64,000 bases of DNA from Allobosea sp. WAO. Lineage in GTDB: Bacteria > Pseudomonadota > Alphaproteobacteria > Rhizobiales > Beijerinckiaceae. Shown here piece after piece: positions 19,145-27,160 of this stretch (position 1 is the first letter of the stretch; each line of letters starts with the position of its first letter). The notes under the pieces were generated by a model. The model made no database searches and was not told where the DNA came from. It worked only from the letters and a program-made list of their open reading frames with translations. Location: contig NZ_JXTJ01000003.1 of the NCBI RefSeq assembly GCF_001509835.1, positions 124,001 to 188,000 on the forward strand, read 5' to 3'. Both the position numbers and the translations under genes were made by a program.

Positions 19145-19408
19145 TCAGCAGGCGTAGCTGACGCGGCGGCCCCACTCGTCCCGCCCGACGCAGACCCGGT
19201 CGCGCGTGGTCGCATTTCCAATGATCGCGCCGCCAACGCCGCCGATCGCAGCGCCCGCCACCGCGCCACCGGCGCGGCCGGTCGCGAGCCCGCCGATAAG
19301 GGCGCCGGTGCCGGCGCCGATCACGGCGCCCGTCGCCGTGTTCTCCTCACGCGCCGTGCAGGCGCCGAGGGACGCGGCGGCCAGGGCGACGATGATGAGT
19401 TTTTTCAT
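19145..19408 (-). CDS. Small glycine-zipper lipoprotein
   Basis: An 87-residue protein with a lipoprotein signal: MKKLIIVALAAASLGAC, where LGAC is the lipobox and Cys17 would be lipidated. The mature part has a glycine-zipper (GAVIGAGTGALIGGLATGRAGGAVAGAAIGG, roughly 29-62) as in many small outer-membrane or periplasmic Gly-zipper proteins, then a Cys-containing tail (VCVGRDEWGRRVSYAC) that could form a disulfide. Function is unknown; relatives are common in Hyphomicrobiales. The start codon overlaps the stop of a possible upstream small reading frame by an ATGA junction. Confidence 0.85.
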   Translation of the reverse strand: MKKLIIVALAAASLGACTAREENTATGAVIGAGTGALIGGLATGRAGGAVAGAAIGGVGGAIIGNATTRDRVCVGRDEWGRRVSYAC

Positions 19409-19698
19409 GGCTTTAGTCCTCGCGTTGAGCCGGAGGCGGGGAGGGGCTGCCTCGCCTCCTCGGCTGGGTCGTCATTCGCCGGGGCATGATCCGACACGCT
19501 CCGGGCAGCCACCGCAGGAGGCGGCGACGGCCCATCACCTGCGGCATCAACGAGGCGCGCCGGCGAAGGTTCCGGATCGGGACCAGGCCCGTGGGCGACG
19601 GGTCTGAAATCCGGATGTGACCACCTGCAGCAGCCATGATCGCCCAGCCGGCGAGGCTCGTCGAATTTGTCTGTCTTGCCGTGGAACAGCGACCGCAT
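19405..19698 (-). CDS. Possible small Pro/Asp-rich protein upstream of the lipoprotein
   Basis: A weakly supported frame of 97 residues starting MRSLFHGKTDKFDEPRR, containing a GCCRWSHPDF segment and a disordered Pro/Ala/Asp-rich tail ending STRGLKP. Its TGA stop overlaps the lipoprotein ATG in the coupling arrangement seen in real operons here, and the composition (SDHAPANDDPAEEARQ) looks protein-like. Against it: no ribosome binding site is visible, and I do not recognise a family. The 350 bases between the lipoprotein and PRC-barrel genes otherwise hold only their presumed promoters. Confidence 0.3.
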   Translation of the reverse strand: MRSLFHGKTDKFDEPRRLGDHGCCRWSHPDFRPVAHGPGPDPEPSPARLVDAAGDGPSPPPAVAARSVSDHAPANDDPAEEARQPLPASGSTRGLKP

Positions 19699-19758
19699 TG
19701 CGGCGTTGGTTTGGCAGGCCGGTCGAACTGGCCCAGTGAATTCGACGGAGGGAAAAAG

Positions 19759-20142
19759 ATGAGCGCAACGATGACCGCGGCGGCAGCCGCTGCCAACCCG
19801 CTGATCGCCGGAGCCCGCGTCGCGGGAACAGATGTCTACAACGCCACTGGCGAGCATCTCGGCTCGATCTATGACGTGATGCTCGACAAGGCCACGGGCA
19901 AGGTCGCCTACGCCATCATGTCGTTCGGCGGCTTTCTCGGCCTCGGTGAGAAGTATCACCCGGTCCCGTGGAGCATGCTCGACTACGATGTCGATCGTGG
20001 TGGCTATGTCGTGCCGCTGACCCGCGAGAAGCTCGAGGCCGCGCCGATGTACGGCAGCGACGGCGAGCCCGACTGGCACGACAAGGACTATGGCAAGCGC
20101 GTGCACGACTACTACGGCACCATGCCCTACTGGATGATGTGA
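19759..20142 (+). CDS. PRC-barrel domain protein
   Basis: A 127-residue protein whose central part (GARVAGTDVYNATGEHLGSIYDVMLDK to VPLTREKLEAAPMY, about 16-100) is a PRC-barrel, a small beta-barrel found in the photosynthetic reaction-centre H subunit and RimM. Stand-alone forms like this are frequent in Hyphomicrobiales and are thought to be stress or envelope associated; no enzyme activity is implied. The tail is rich in Tyr, Asp and Lys (DKDYGKRVHDYYGTMPYWMM). The start follows GGAGGG. A perfect terminator hairpin lies 80 bases downstream. Confidence 0.85.
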   Translation: MSATMTAAAAAANPLIAGARVAGTDVYNATGEHLGSIYDVMLDKATGKVAYAIMSFGGFLGLGEKYHPVPWSMLDYDVDRGGYVVPLTREKLEAAPMYGSDGEPDWHDKDYGKRVHDYYGTMPYWMM

Positions 20143-20221
20143 CGGCCCCTGCGGCTTTCGCTTCTCCAAGGCGCAGGTCGCGGCGATTGCTATCCCCCCA
20201 GCCGGATCGCTGCGACAGCGT

Positions 20222-20251
20222 GATGCGGGCCGAAAGGCCCGCATCTTTTTT
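20222..20251 (+). terminator. Rho-independent terminator after the PRC-barrel gene
   Basis: GATGCGGGCC and GGCCCGCATC form a perfect ten-pair stem with a GAAA tetraloop, followed by six T (20246-20251). This is the clearest intrinsic terminator in the window. Confidence 0.93.
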
Positions 20252-20351
20252 AGGGCAGGTGCCCGTGTCGAGGCTGCTGCTCATGCCGACGTCGGTTCAG
20301 GCCGCAAATCGGCGGTGACCGGCGAGTTCCACAGTGATCGAGGAGCCTGGA

Positions 20352-21251
20352 ATGCAGATCCGCTACGGCTATCGCATCGAGATCGTCTGTGACCGGCCGA
20401 CCGCGCTGGTGACCATGCTCGACGTCCATCCCTCGCGGCGCCACGACCGGCTCGAGCCGGACGAGATGCATGCCACCAGCCTGCTGGACAGCGGCGTTCC
20501 GCTGCCGGTCGACCGGCATTTCGACACGTTCGGCAACATCTGCCGCCGCATGGTGGCGCCGGCAGGCGGCGTTCGGCTCGAAGCGAACGGCCTGATCTAT
20601 GATGGCGGCAGGCCTGACGTGGTCGCACCGTCAGCGCGCCAGCAGTCACCGGCCGAGCTTCCCGCCGATCTCATGGTCTTCCTGCTCGGCAGCCGCTACT
20701 GCGAGACCGACAAGCTGATGGACACGGCCTGGAACCTGTTCGGCCACCTTGAGCCGGGCTGGAGCAGGGCGCAGGCGGTCGTCGATTTCGTCCATAACCA
20801 CCTGACGTTCGGCTACGCCTTCGCACGCAGCACCCGCACCGCCGCCGAGGCCTTCGAGGAGCGCATCGGCGTCTGTCGCGATTTCGCGCATCTCGCGGTT
20901 GCCTTCTGCCGCTGCCTCAACATCCCCGCCCGCTACTGCAATGGCTATCTCGGCGACATCGGCGTGCCACTGAATCCGGCACCCATGGATTTCAACGCCT
21001 GGTTCGAGGTCTGGCTGGATGGGCGCTGGTACACGCTCGACGCGCGGCACAACCAGCCCCGTATCGGCCGGATCGTCATCGCCCGTGGCCGGGACGCCAC
21101 CGACGTCCCGATGCTGAACTCCTTCGGTTCCCACATGCTGCAGCGCTTCGAAGTGGTCACCGAGGAGGTCTTCGAGGAGATTTCGCTGCGCGCCTCGTCG
21201 CCGCGGCCGTGCCTTGTGCCCGAGCAAAGCGGTGCCCATATCGCCGCCTAG
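20352..21251 (+). CDS. Transglutaminase-like family protein, atypical catalytic triad
   Basis: A 299-residue protein with an N-terminal beta-sandwich region and a transglutaminase/cysteine-protease fold. The nucleophile Cys175 is in ERIGVCRDFAHLAVAFCRCL, and the Asp230 region is RWYTLDARHN. The position that normally holds the catalytic His (HAW in most relatives) is Asn215 in PMDFNAWFEVWLDG; the codon is AAC. His233 of DARHN might substitute. So it may be a non-canonical or inactive member. The start is set by GAGGAGCCTGG upstream. It is followed two bases later by the lipid kinase gene and is separate from the second transglutaminase cluster at 27-34 kb. Confidence 0.83.
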   Translation: MQIRYGYRIEIVCDRPTALVTMLDVHPSRRHDRLEPDEMHATSLLDSGVPLPVDRHFDTFGNICRRMVAPAGGVRLEANGLIYDGGRPDVVAPSARQQSPAELPADLMVFLLGSRYCETDKLMDTAWNLFGHLEPGWSRAQAVVDFVHNHLTFGYAFARSTRTAAEAFEERIGVCRDFAHLAVAFCRCLNIPARYCNGYLGDIGVPLNPAPMDFNAWFEVWLDGRWYTLDARHNQPRIGRIVIARGRDATDVPMLNSFGSHMLQRFEVVTEEVFEEISLRASSPRPCLVPEQSGAHIAA

Positions 21252-21253
21252 CC

Positions 21254-22204
21254 ATGCCGGATCTGTCGGAACCATCGGTCGAGCCTGAGGCGAGGGCGCA
21301 GCTCCGCTGCTTCCGGGTGATCGCCAATGCGCGTGCCGGTACCGTGCTCGAGGCCGGCGCCGATAATTTCTCGCACCGTCTCGAGCAGGCTTTCGCCGCG
21401 GCCGGCTGCCGGGCCGAGATCGAATTGCTGCCGCCGCGCCAGCTTCAGGAGCGCCTGCGCGCAGCGATCGAGGACGAGAGCATCATTCCTGTGATCGCCG
21501 GCGGCGATGGCACCGTCAACGGTACCTTGCCCGTGCTACTCGGTTGCAAGCGGGCGGTCGGGATCCTGCCGCTCGGCACCGTCAACGTGCTCGGCCGCGA
21601 TCTCGGCCTCCTCGGCACTATCGAGGAGCGGGTCGCGGCGCTGTGCAGGGGCGAGCCGGTGGCCATGGACCTCGGCAGCATCAATGGGCGACCGTTCCAT
21701 TCGATTTCCGGTATGGGCTTTTTCAGCCTGATGGCCCGCGAGCGCGAGCATGCCCGCCGGCGCTTTCCCTTCAGCCGCACCATCGCCTTCGCCTTCGCGG
21801 CGACGCGCTCGATCCTGTTCACCCGGCCGATCCGCGTCGCCATGGAGATCGGCGGCGAGCAGCGCCAGGTCGAGGCCGACGCCGTGCTGGTCACCGTCAA
21901 CCAGTTCGATGGCGCGGAGTGGCGTCGCAACCGGCTCGATGGCGGCCAGCTTGAAGTGCACATCCTCGATACCGGCGGCCTGCTCTCGCGCGCCAAGGCC
22001 GCGCTTTCCATGCTGACCGGCAGCTGGCGCACCTCACACAACCTCGTCTCGCTGACAGCCGAGACGGTGACGTTGACCCGTCGCGACAAGAGGCGCGGCC
22101 ATGTCACCTTCGACGGCGAAGTCGAGCGCCGCGCCGGCTCGCTCGAATACCGGTTGCTGCCGGCCGCGCTGCAGGTCATCGCTGCGCGGCCGGCCGAAAT
22201 CTGA
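21254..22204 (+). CDS. Diacylglycerol kinase family lipid kinase
   Basis: A 316-residue soluble lipid kinase of the DgkB/YegS family, which phosphorylates diacylglycerol, sphingoid bases or related lipids using ATP. The nucleotide-binding GGDGTVNGTLP and the following LPLGTVNVLGRDLG (the PLGTxN motif) are clear. The C-terminal beta-sandwich half contains a second GTVNVL-like region and VTFDGEVE. Its start is two bases after the transglutaminase stop and it is followed by a phosphatidate-phosphatase-type gene, so lipid phosphate turnover may be the theme of this operon. Confidence 0.88.
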   Translation: MPDLSEPSVEPEARAQLRCFRVIANARAGTVLEAGADNFSHRLEQAFAAAGCRAEIELLPPRQLQERLRAAIEDESIIPVIAGGDGTVNGTLPVLLGCKRAVGILPLGTVNVLGRDLGLLGTIEERVAALCRGEPVAMDLGSINGRPFHSISGMGFFSLMAREREHARRRFPFSRTIAFAFAATRSILFTRPIRVAMEIGGEQRQVEADAVLVTVNQFDGAEWRRNRLDGGQLEVHILDTGGLLSRAKAALSMLTGSWRTSHNLVSLTAETVTLTRRDKRRGHVTFDGEVERRAGSLEYRLLPAALQVIAARPAEI

Positions 22205-22252
22205 ACATGCTTTCGTCATAGGCAGCCGCCACTCCCGCCTGGATAGCTCTCG

Positions 22253-22960
22253 ATGTTCCTCCTGCAGCCGCGTTTCCTCCTGCCGACCGCCGCGGCTTTC
22301 GGCTTCCTCGGCCTCGCGATCTTCGTCATCGCCGGCCGGGATTTCGCCTTCGACACCAGATTGGTGATGCTGTTTCGCGACGCAGCCGACCCGTCGACCC
22401 CGCTCGGCCCGGCCTGGTTCCGAGAGATGATGCGCGATGTCACCGCGCTCGGCAGCTTCGTCGCACTCGGCACGATGACGGTGGTGGCGGCCCTCACTTT
22501 ACGGCTCTGCGGCCATTGGCGCCTGGCGCTCGGGCTCATCGTCACGGTGCTGTCGGGGGTGGCGGCCAGCACGCTTCTGAAGATCGCGATCGGGCGCGAA
22601 CGCCCCGACATCGTCGAGCATGCGGCCCTGACCTTCACCGCGAGCTTCCCGAGCGGGCATGCCTTCCTCTCGGCGGTCGTGTTGCTCGGCATTGCCGGCT
22701 TCGTCGGCATCGCTTCGCGCCGGGCCGATATCTCGCGGATCTGTCTCTGGGTCGCCTGGCTCCTGATCATCGCGATCGGCGTCAGTCGCATCTATCTCGG
22801 TGTGCACTGGCCGAGCGACGTGCTCGGCGGCTGGTGCCTCGGCATCACCTGGTCGAGCGTCGCGGTCGCCTGGCTCGGCCGGCTCGCGGCCGACGCCGAG
22901 GCGCGCGAGGCTGGCGCAGCCGCCGGGCTCGGCCTGTCTGTGGGAACCGCGCGCGAATAA
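22253..22960 (+). CDS. PAP2-family membrane phosphatase
   Basis: A 235-residue integral membrane protein with about six hydrophobic segments and all three PAP2 motifs: KIAIGRERPD, SFPSGHAF and SRIYLGVHWPSDVLGG. Such enzymes dephosphorylate phosphatidate, undecaprenyl diphosphate or phosphatidylglycerophosphate at the outer face of the inner membrane. The lipid kinase gene just upstream suggests a phosphatidate or lipid-phosphate substrate. The gene ends in an intrinsic terminator 17 bases downstream. Confidence 0.9.
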   Translation: MFLLQPRFLLPTAAAFGFLGLAIFVIAGRDFAFDTRLVMLFRDAADPSTPLGPAWFREMMRDVTALGSFVALGTMTVVAALTLRLCGHWRLALGLIVTVLSGVAASTLLKIAIGRERPDIVEHAALTFTASFPSGHAFLSAVVLLGIAGFVGIASRRADISRICLWVAWLLIIAIGVSRIYLGVHWPSDVLGGWCLGITWSSVAVAWLGRLAADAEAREAGAAAGLGLSVGTARE

Positions 22961-22976
22961 ACGCGTTTCAGTCATG

Positions 22977-23001
22977 GCGCCGCGCGAGAGCGGCGCTTTT
23001 T
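22977..23001 (+). terminator. Rho-independent terminator after the PAP2 gene
   Basis: GCGCCGC (22977-22983) and GCGGCGC (22990-22996) form a perfect stem with a six-base loop, followed directly by TTTTT (22997-23001). Confidence 0.88.
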
Positions 23002-23021
23002 CATGACTGGAGTTCTATTTC

Positions 23022-23174
23022 ATGACCATCTCGCGCAACCTGCTCTTCCTCCTCGTCGGCCTGCTCATCGCTGGTCTCGCCGCGACTAGCTACGCGCTCT
23101 ATCAGGAGAAGAAGCAGCCGGAAGGCGTCGAGATCTCGGTCGGCAAGAACGGGCTCTCGATCAAGGAGAAGTAA
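23022..23174 (+). CDS. Small single-pass membrane protein, 50 residues
   Basis: A short frame with an ATG, a TGGAG ribosome-binding sequence and a TAA stop. Residues 6-22 (NLLFLLVGLLIAGLAAT) are one transmembrane helix; the short tail is YALYQEKKQPEGVEISVGK and ends in a Lys-rich IKEK. The pattern of helix, charged linker and an amphipathic GVEISVG strand resembles small uncharacterised proteins found widely in Hyphomicrobiales. It lies 20 bases after a terminator and so probably has its own promoter. Function unknown. Confidence 0.75.
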   Translation: MTISRNLLFLLVGLLIAGLAATSYALYQEKKQPEGVEISVGKNGLSIKEK

Positions 23175-23180
23175 GGCTGC

Positions 23181-24635
23181 TCAGGCCGCGAGCGGCGTGG
23201 CCTGCACCACGCGGTTGCGCCCGTCCCGCTTGGCGGCATAGAGCGCCTCGTCGGCCTGCTTCAACAGGCTCTGCAGCGAGGCGTTGGTAGCGGGACAGCA
23301 GATCAGGCCGATGCTCATCGTGATGCGGATCGGCCTGCCATTATCGAGCGTAAGCTCGATGTTGGCGCAGGCCTCGCGCAGGCGCTCTGCCACGGCCAGG
23401 GCGTCGGCCGGTTCGATCTCCGGCAGGACGATCGCGAACTCCTCGCCGCCCATCCGCCCGAACAGGTCCTGTGGTCTGAGCAGCGCGCCGATCTGCCCGG
23501 TCAGCGCGACCAGCGCGGCATCGCCGGCGGCATGACCGTGCTCGTCATTGATGCGCTTGAACTGATCGGCATCGAGCATCAGGAGGGCGAGGTTGGCGCC
23601 CCGGTGGGCGCTTTCCGCCAGCACGGCTTCGCTGCGCTGCATGAAAGCCCTGCGCGACAGGGTCCCGGTCAGGGAATCCTCGTTGGCGGCGCGGTTCAGC
23701 TCGTTCACCAACTCGCTGCGCGCACTGTTGATGCTGGAAACCATGATCGGCCCGAGCGCCAGCAGGGCGAGGCTGAGACGATGCGCGATGACCGCGGGCA
23801 GGAACTCCGCCGCGCTCGGCGGCAGGTTGGTCACCAGAGCCGTGCCTTGCCAGAGGCCGGTGGCGAAGGTCAGCACCGCCGTCGGGAACACGCCATAGCT
23901 CAGCGCGCACCAGAGCAGGGCGGGCATCGGGGCCGAGATGGCGCCCGATCCGCCGATCATGCTCCCCGCCGCGATCGAAATGAGCAGCGCAGCTACCGGC
24001 AGGAGGGGGCGGACCGAGCGGCCGAGCGCATTGGCATGCTGGCGCAGGGCCCGTAGCGGCGGCGCCGTCAGCACCATCGGCAGCACCACGAGATTGCTGG
24101 CGAGCTCGCTGGTCAGGTAGAGCTCGACGGCGTGCCGCAGGCTCCCGCCGAAGAAGATGATGATGCTGCCGCTGCCGACGATCGTCGCCGCACCTGCGGC
24201 GGCTGCGCTGATCAGCAGCAGGAAGAGCAGTGATTGCGGCCGTTCGAGCCTGCGATCTGTCGGGTCGATCCGCTGAAACAGCAGGAAACCAGCGACGACG
24301 CCGGCGAGATTGGCCGCGGTCAGCCAGAACGTCAGCAGGAGCCCGCCGCCCATGGCGAAATCGGCGGCGAGATATCCCGCGGCAATGGCGAGCCAGCCCG
24401 ACGGCGTGGCAAGCTGCGGGGCGCGGACGAGGATACCCAGCAGCAGCGCGTTTGCGACCCAGAACGAGGCGAGGAAGCCGACGGGGCGGGTGAGATGGCC
24501 GAACAGCGCGGCTCCGAACGCCATGGCCGCGAGCAAGGCGGCGTGGCGCAGGACCAGGACGGCCGGAGATGCGGTCTGGCCGGAAACGGCGGCGCTGGCT
24601 TCACGCGGAGGGGATGGGTCCCGGCCTACGGTCAT
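23181..24635 (-). CDS. MASE1-GGDEF diguanylate cyclase
   Basis: A 484-residue membrane protein. Residues about 30-310 are a MASE1 sensor with eight or so hydrophobic helices (FLASFWVANALLLGILV is typical). The C-terminal GGDEF domain makes cyclic di-GMP from two GTP: the active site is GGEEF at 396-400, and the inhibitory I-site RPQD is at 387-390, exactly five residues before it, so product inhibition is expected. The substrate-binding ADQFKRINDEHGHAAGD motif is intact. It is monocistronic and convergent with the small membrane protein gene. Confidence 0.93.
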   Translation of the reverse strand: MTVGRDPSPPREASAAVSGQTASPAVLVLRHAALLAAMAFGAALFGHLTRPVGFLASFWVANALLLGILVRAPQLATPSGWLAIAAGYLAADFAMGGGLLLTFWLTAANLAGVVAGFLLFQRIDPTDRRLERPQSLLFLLLISAAAAGAATIVGSGSIIIFFGGSLRHAVELYLTSELASNLVVLPMVLTAPPLRALRQHANALGRSVRPLLPVAALLISIAAGSMIGGSGAISAPMPALLWCALSYGVFPTAVLTFATGLWQGTALVTNLPPSAAEFLPAVIAHRLSLALLALGPIMVSSINSARSELVNELNRAANEDSLTGTLSRRAFMQRSEAVLAESAHRGANLALLMLDADQFKRINDEHGHAAGDAALVALTGQIGALLRPQDLFGRMGGEEFAIVLPEIEPADALAVAERLREACANIELTLDNGRPIRITMSIGLICCPATNASLQSLLKQADEALYAAKRDGRNRVVQATPLAA

Positions 24636-24840
24636 ATCGCTTCGAACCGTGCCCGCAAAAGGTTAAGGCCAACTGTCGCGTTTCGACGAAAGCTCCTCTC
24701 TACCATGGCCGATCTCGTCGTGGCCCAAGCATGCGCTGACGGCGCGACCGCCGGGCATTTCGGTACGTGCTGCGGCATGGCCTTGGCTGGCCAAAGGCGT
24801 TAAGACCGGGACCTCTTCTGATCAGGCGCGAGGTTTCTCG

Positions 24841-26286
24841 ATGAATGCTCCTTTCAAGAATTTGATCGCCGGCGAGTGGACCGGCTCGCAGAACGCCTCG
24901 CGCAACATCAACCCCTCCAACACCAATGAGGTCGTCGGCGAGTACGCCCAGGCGACCGTCGAGGACGCCAACAACGCCGTCGCCGCTGCCAAGGCCGCGT
25001 TCCCGGCCTGGAGCCGGACCACGCCGCAGGAGCGCTACGAGATCCTGAAGAAGGCTTCCGACGAGATCCTCGCCCGCAAGGAGGAGCTCGGCCGCCTCTT
25101 GTCGCGTGAGGAGGGCAAGACGCTCGCCGAGGGCATCGGCGAGGCCGGCCGCGCCGGCCAGATCTTCGCCTTCTTCGCCGGCGAGTGCCTGCGTCTGAAC
25201 GGCGAGAGCATCCCGTCCGTGCGTCCCGGCGTCGGCGTCGAGGTCACCCGCGAGCCGGTCGGCATCGTCGGCATGATCACGCCCTGGAACTTCCCGATCG
25301 CGATCCCGGCCTGGAAGATCGCGCCGGCCCTGGCCTATGGCAACTGCGTCGTGATCAAGCCGGCCGATCTCGTGCCGGGCTCGGCCTGGGCACTGGTCGA
25401 CATCATCCAGCGCGCCGGCCTGCCCAAGGGCGTGCTCAACCTGGTGATGGGCCGCGGCTCGGTCGTCGGCCAGGCACTGCTCGAGCACAAGGACGTGCAC
25501 GCCATCTCCTTCACCGGCTCGGTCTCGACCGGCCGCAAGGTCGCGGCTGCCTGCATCGCCTCCAACCCGATGAAGAAGGTCCAGCTCGAGATGGGCGGCA
25601 AGAACCCGCTCGTGGTGCTCGACGACGCAGACCTCAAGGTCGCGGTCGAGGCGGCCGTGCAGGGCGCCTTCTTCTCCACCGGCCAGCGCTGCACGGCGTC
25701 CTCGCGCCTGATCGTCCAGGCTGGCATCCATGACCGCTTCGTCGAGGCCTGCATCGAGCGCCTCAAGGGCCTGTCGATCGACGACGCGCTGAAGGCCGGC
25801 ACCCATATCGGCCCGGTCGTCGACCAGAGCCAGCTCGACCAGGACCTGAAATACATCCAGATCGCCCGCGACGAGGGCGGCAAGCTGGCCTGGGGCGGCG
25901 AATTGCTCAATCGCGAGACACCCGGCTTCTATCTCCAGCCGGCGCTGTTCACCGAGACCAGCAACGCCATGCGGATTTCGCGCGAGGAGGTCTTCGGGCC
26001 GGTCGCCAACGTCATCCGCGTCAAGGACTATGACGAGGCGCTCGCCCTCGCCAACGACACCGATTTCGGTCTCTCCGCCGGCATCTGCACGACCTCGCTG
26101 AAGCATGCGACGCATTTCAAGCGCAACAGCGAGGCCGGCATGGTGATGGTCAACCTCGCCACGGCGGGCGTCGACTACCATGTGCCGTTCGGCGGCCGGA
26201 AGGGCTCCAGCTACGGCCCGCGCGAGCAGGGCGCCTACGCCCGCGAGTTCTACACCACGGTGAAGACCGCCTACACGCTCGCCTGA
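24841..26286 (+). CDS. NAD(P)-dependent aldehyde dehydrogenase
   Basis: A 481-residue class-3-fold aldehyde dehydrogenase. The nucleotide-binding ITPWNFPIAIPAWKIAPAL, the general-base Glu in QLEMGGKNPLVV and the nucleophile Cys in FFSTGQRCTASS are intact. Overall it most resembles the alpha-ketoglutaric semialdehyde dehydrogenase group (C5-dicarboxylate semialdehyde oxidation in sugar acid or hydroxyproline breakdown), but neighbours do not confirm a substrate. A GAGG site precedes the start and an intrinsic terminator follows. Confidence 0.9.
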   Translation: MNAPFKNLIAGEWTGSQNASRNINPSNTNEVVGEYAQATVEDANNAVAAAKAAFPAWSRTTPQERYEILKKASDEILARKEELGRLLSREEGKTLAEGIGEAGRAGQIFAFFAGECLRLNGESIPSVRPGVGVEVTREPVGIVGMITPWNFPIAIPAWKIAPALAYGNCVVIKPADLVPGSAWALVDIIQRAGLPKGVLNLVMGRGSVVGQALLEHKDVHAISFTGSVSTGRKVAAACIASNPMKKVQLEMGGKNPLVVLDDADLKVAVEAAVQGAFFSTGQRCTASSRLIVQAGIHDRFVEACIERLKGLSIDDALKAGTHIGPVVDQSQLDQDLKYIQIARDEGGKLAWGGELLNRETPGFYLQPALFTETSNAMRISREEVFGPVANVIRVKDYDEALALANDTDFGLSAGICTTSLKHATHFKRNSEAGMVMVNLATAGVDYHVPFGGRKGSSYGPREQGAYAREFYTTVKTAYTLA

Positions 26287-26314
26287 TCCAGGGCGTCATC
26301 CGGAACATTGGGGT

Positions 26315-26339
26315 CGCGCCGCGAGGCGCGGCCTTTTTT
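26315..26339 (+). terminator. Rho-independent terminator after the aldehyde dehydrogenase
   Basis: CGCGCC (26315-26320) pairs with GGCGCG (26325-26330) around a GCGA loop; a six-T run follows at 26334-26339. Confidence 0.88.
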
Positions 26340-26449
26340 CGTGGCGGATCGAGTATCCCTTGAGGCCTGTTCTTGCGCTTCTGGAAAAAGAACGGGTCGT
26401 CCGGGATGACGGACGATGGATCTCGAAACCTGACTTTCCGGGTGCGCGA

Positions 26450-27160
26450 CTAGTCGAACAGCGCCTGCTCCAGCTCGGTGACGCTCGGCAGCAGGAGATC
26501 GCTGAGCGGGCGCAGGGTCTCCGCGCTGCCGGCGCCGGTCAGCACGGCGATGCGCAGGCCCGCCCCGGCCGCCGCCGCCATATGCATGTCATGAGCGGAA
26601 TCGCCGATCACCGCGATCGTATCCGCCGTCAGTCCGGTCGCGCGGCAGAAGCCTTCGACCATGCCGGGCTCGGGCTTGGCGCCATGGCCGGAATCGTAGC
26701 CGCAGAGGAAGTCGAGCCGCCCTGCGATGCCGAAGCGCTCGGCGGTGGCGGAGACGGCCGCCTCGCTGTCGCTCGAGGCGATGCCGAGCGCGAGACCGCG
26801 ACCGGAAAGTCCGGCGAAGAGGGCGGTGAGGTCGCAGACCGGCACGACACCGGCGACGCCGGCCTGGAACAGGGCGTCGAGCCGTAGCGTCAGCTCTGCG
26901 ACGGCGAACTTGCTGCCCGCACTATGCCAGGCTTGTGCGACCTCCTGCGTATTGCCCGCCGCGAGCAGGCCGTCCGAGGTCGAGAATCCGGTGGCCGGGT
27001 CGACCCCGGCAAGCCGCAGCAGATGGTCTTCGAGCGCCGCATCGCCCTGAGCCGCAAGCCGGCCGGCGCGCAGATTGATCGGTGCCCAGCTCGCCTGGTA
27101 GTCGAGCAGCGTGCCATCCTTGTCGAACAGGATGCCGCGTATCGCTCGACGCGCGCTCAT
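26450..27160 (-). CDS. HAD-family phosphatase
   Basis: A 236-residue haloacid-dehalogenase-superfamily hydrolase of the phosphoglycolate-phosphatase-like group. Motif I is FDKDGTLLDY with the nucleophile Asp, motif II is GIASSDS, motif III Lys lies in GHGAKPEPGMV, and motif IV is VIGDSAHDM. The cap is all-helical (residues about 20-85). It is the last gene of the transglutaminase/ATP-grasp operon and overlaps the preceding gene by four bases (ATGA), so its substrate is probably a phosphorylated compound of that system, for example a product or by-product of ATP-grasp chemistry; this is inference. Confidence 0.87.
   Translation of the reverse strand: MSARRAIRGILFDKDGTLLDYQASWAPINLRAGRLAAQGDAALEDHLLRLAGVDPATGFSTSDGLLAAGNTQEVAQAWHSAGSKFAVAELTLRLDALFQAGVAGVVPVCDLTALFAGLSGRGLALGIASSDSEAAVSATAERFGIAGRLDFLCGYDSGHGAKPEPGMVEGFCRATGLTADTIAVIGDSAHDMHMAAAAGAGLRIAVLTGAGSAETLRPLSDLLLPSVTELEQALFD

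Noticed and set aside
24704..24802. 32-codon frame before the aldehyde dehydrogenase gene
   Set aside because: No ribosome binding site, no hydrophobic or conserved pattern; probably part of the untranslated leader.
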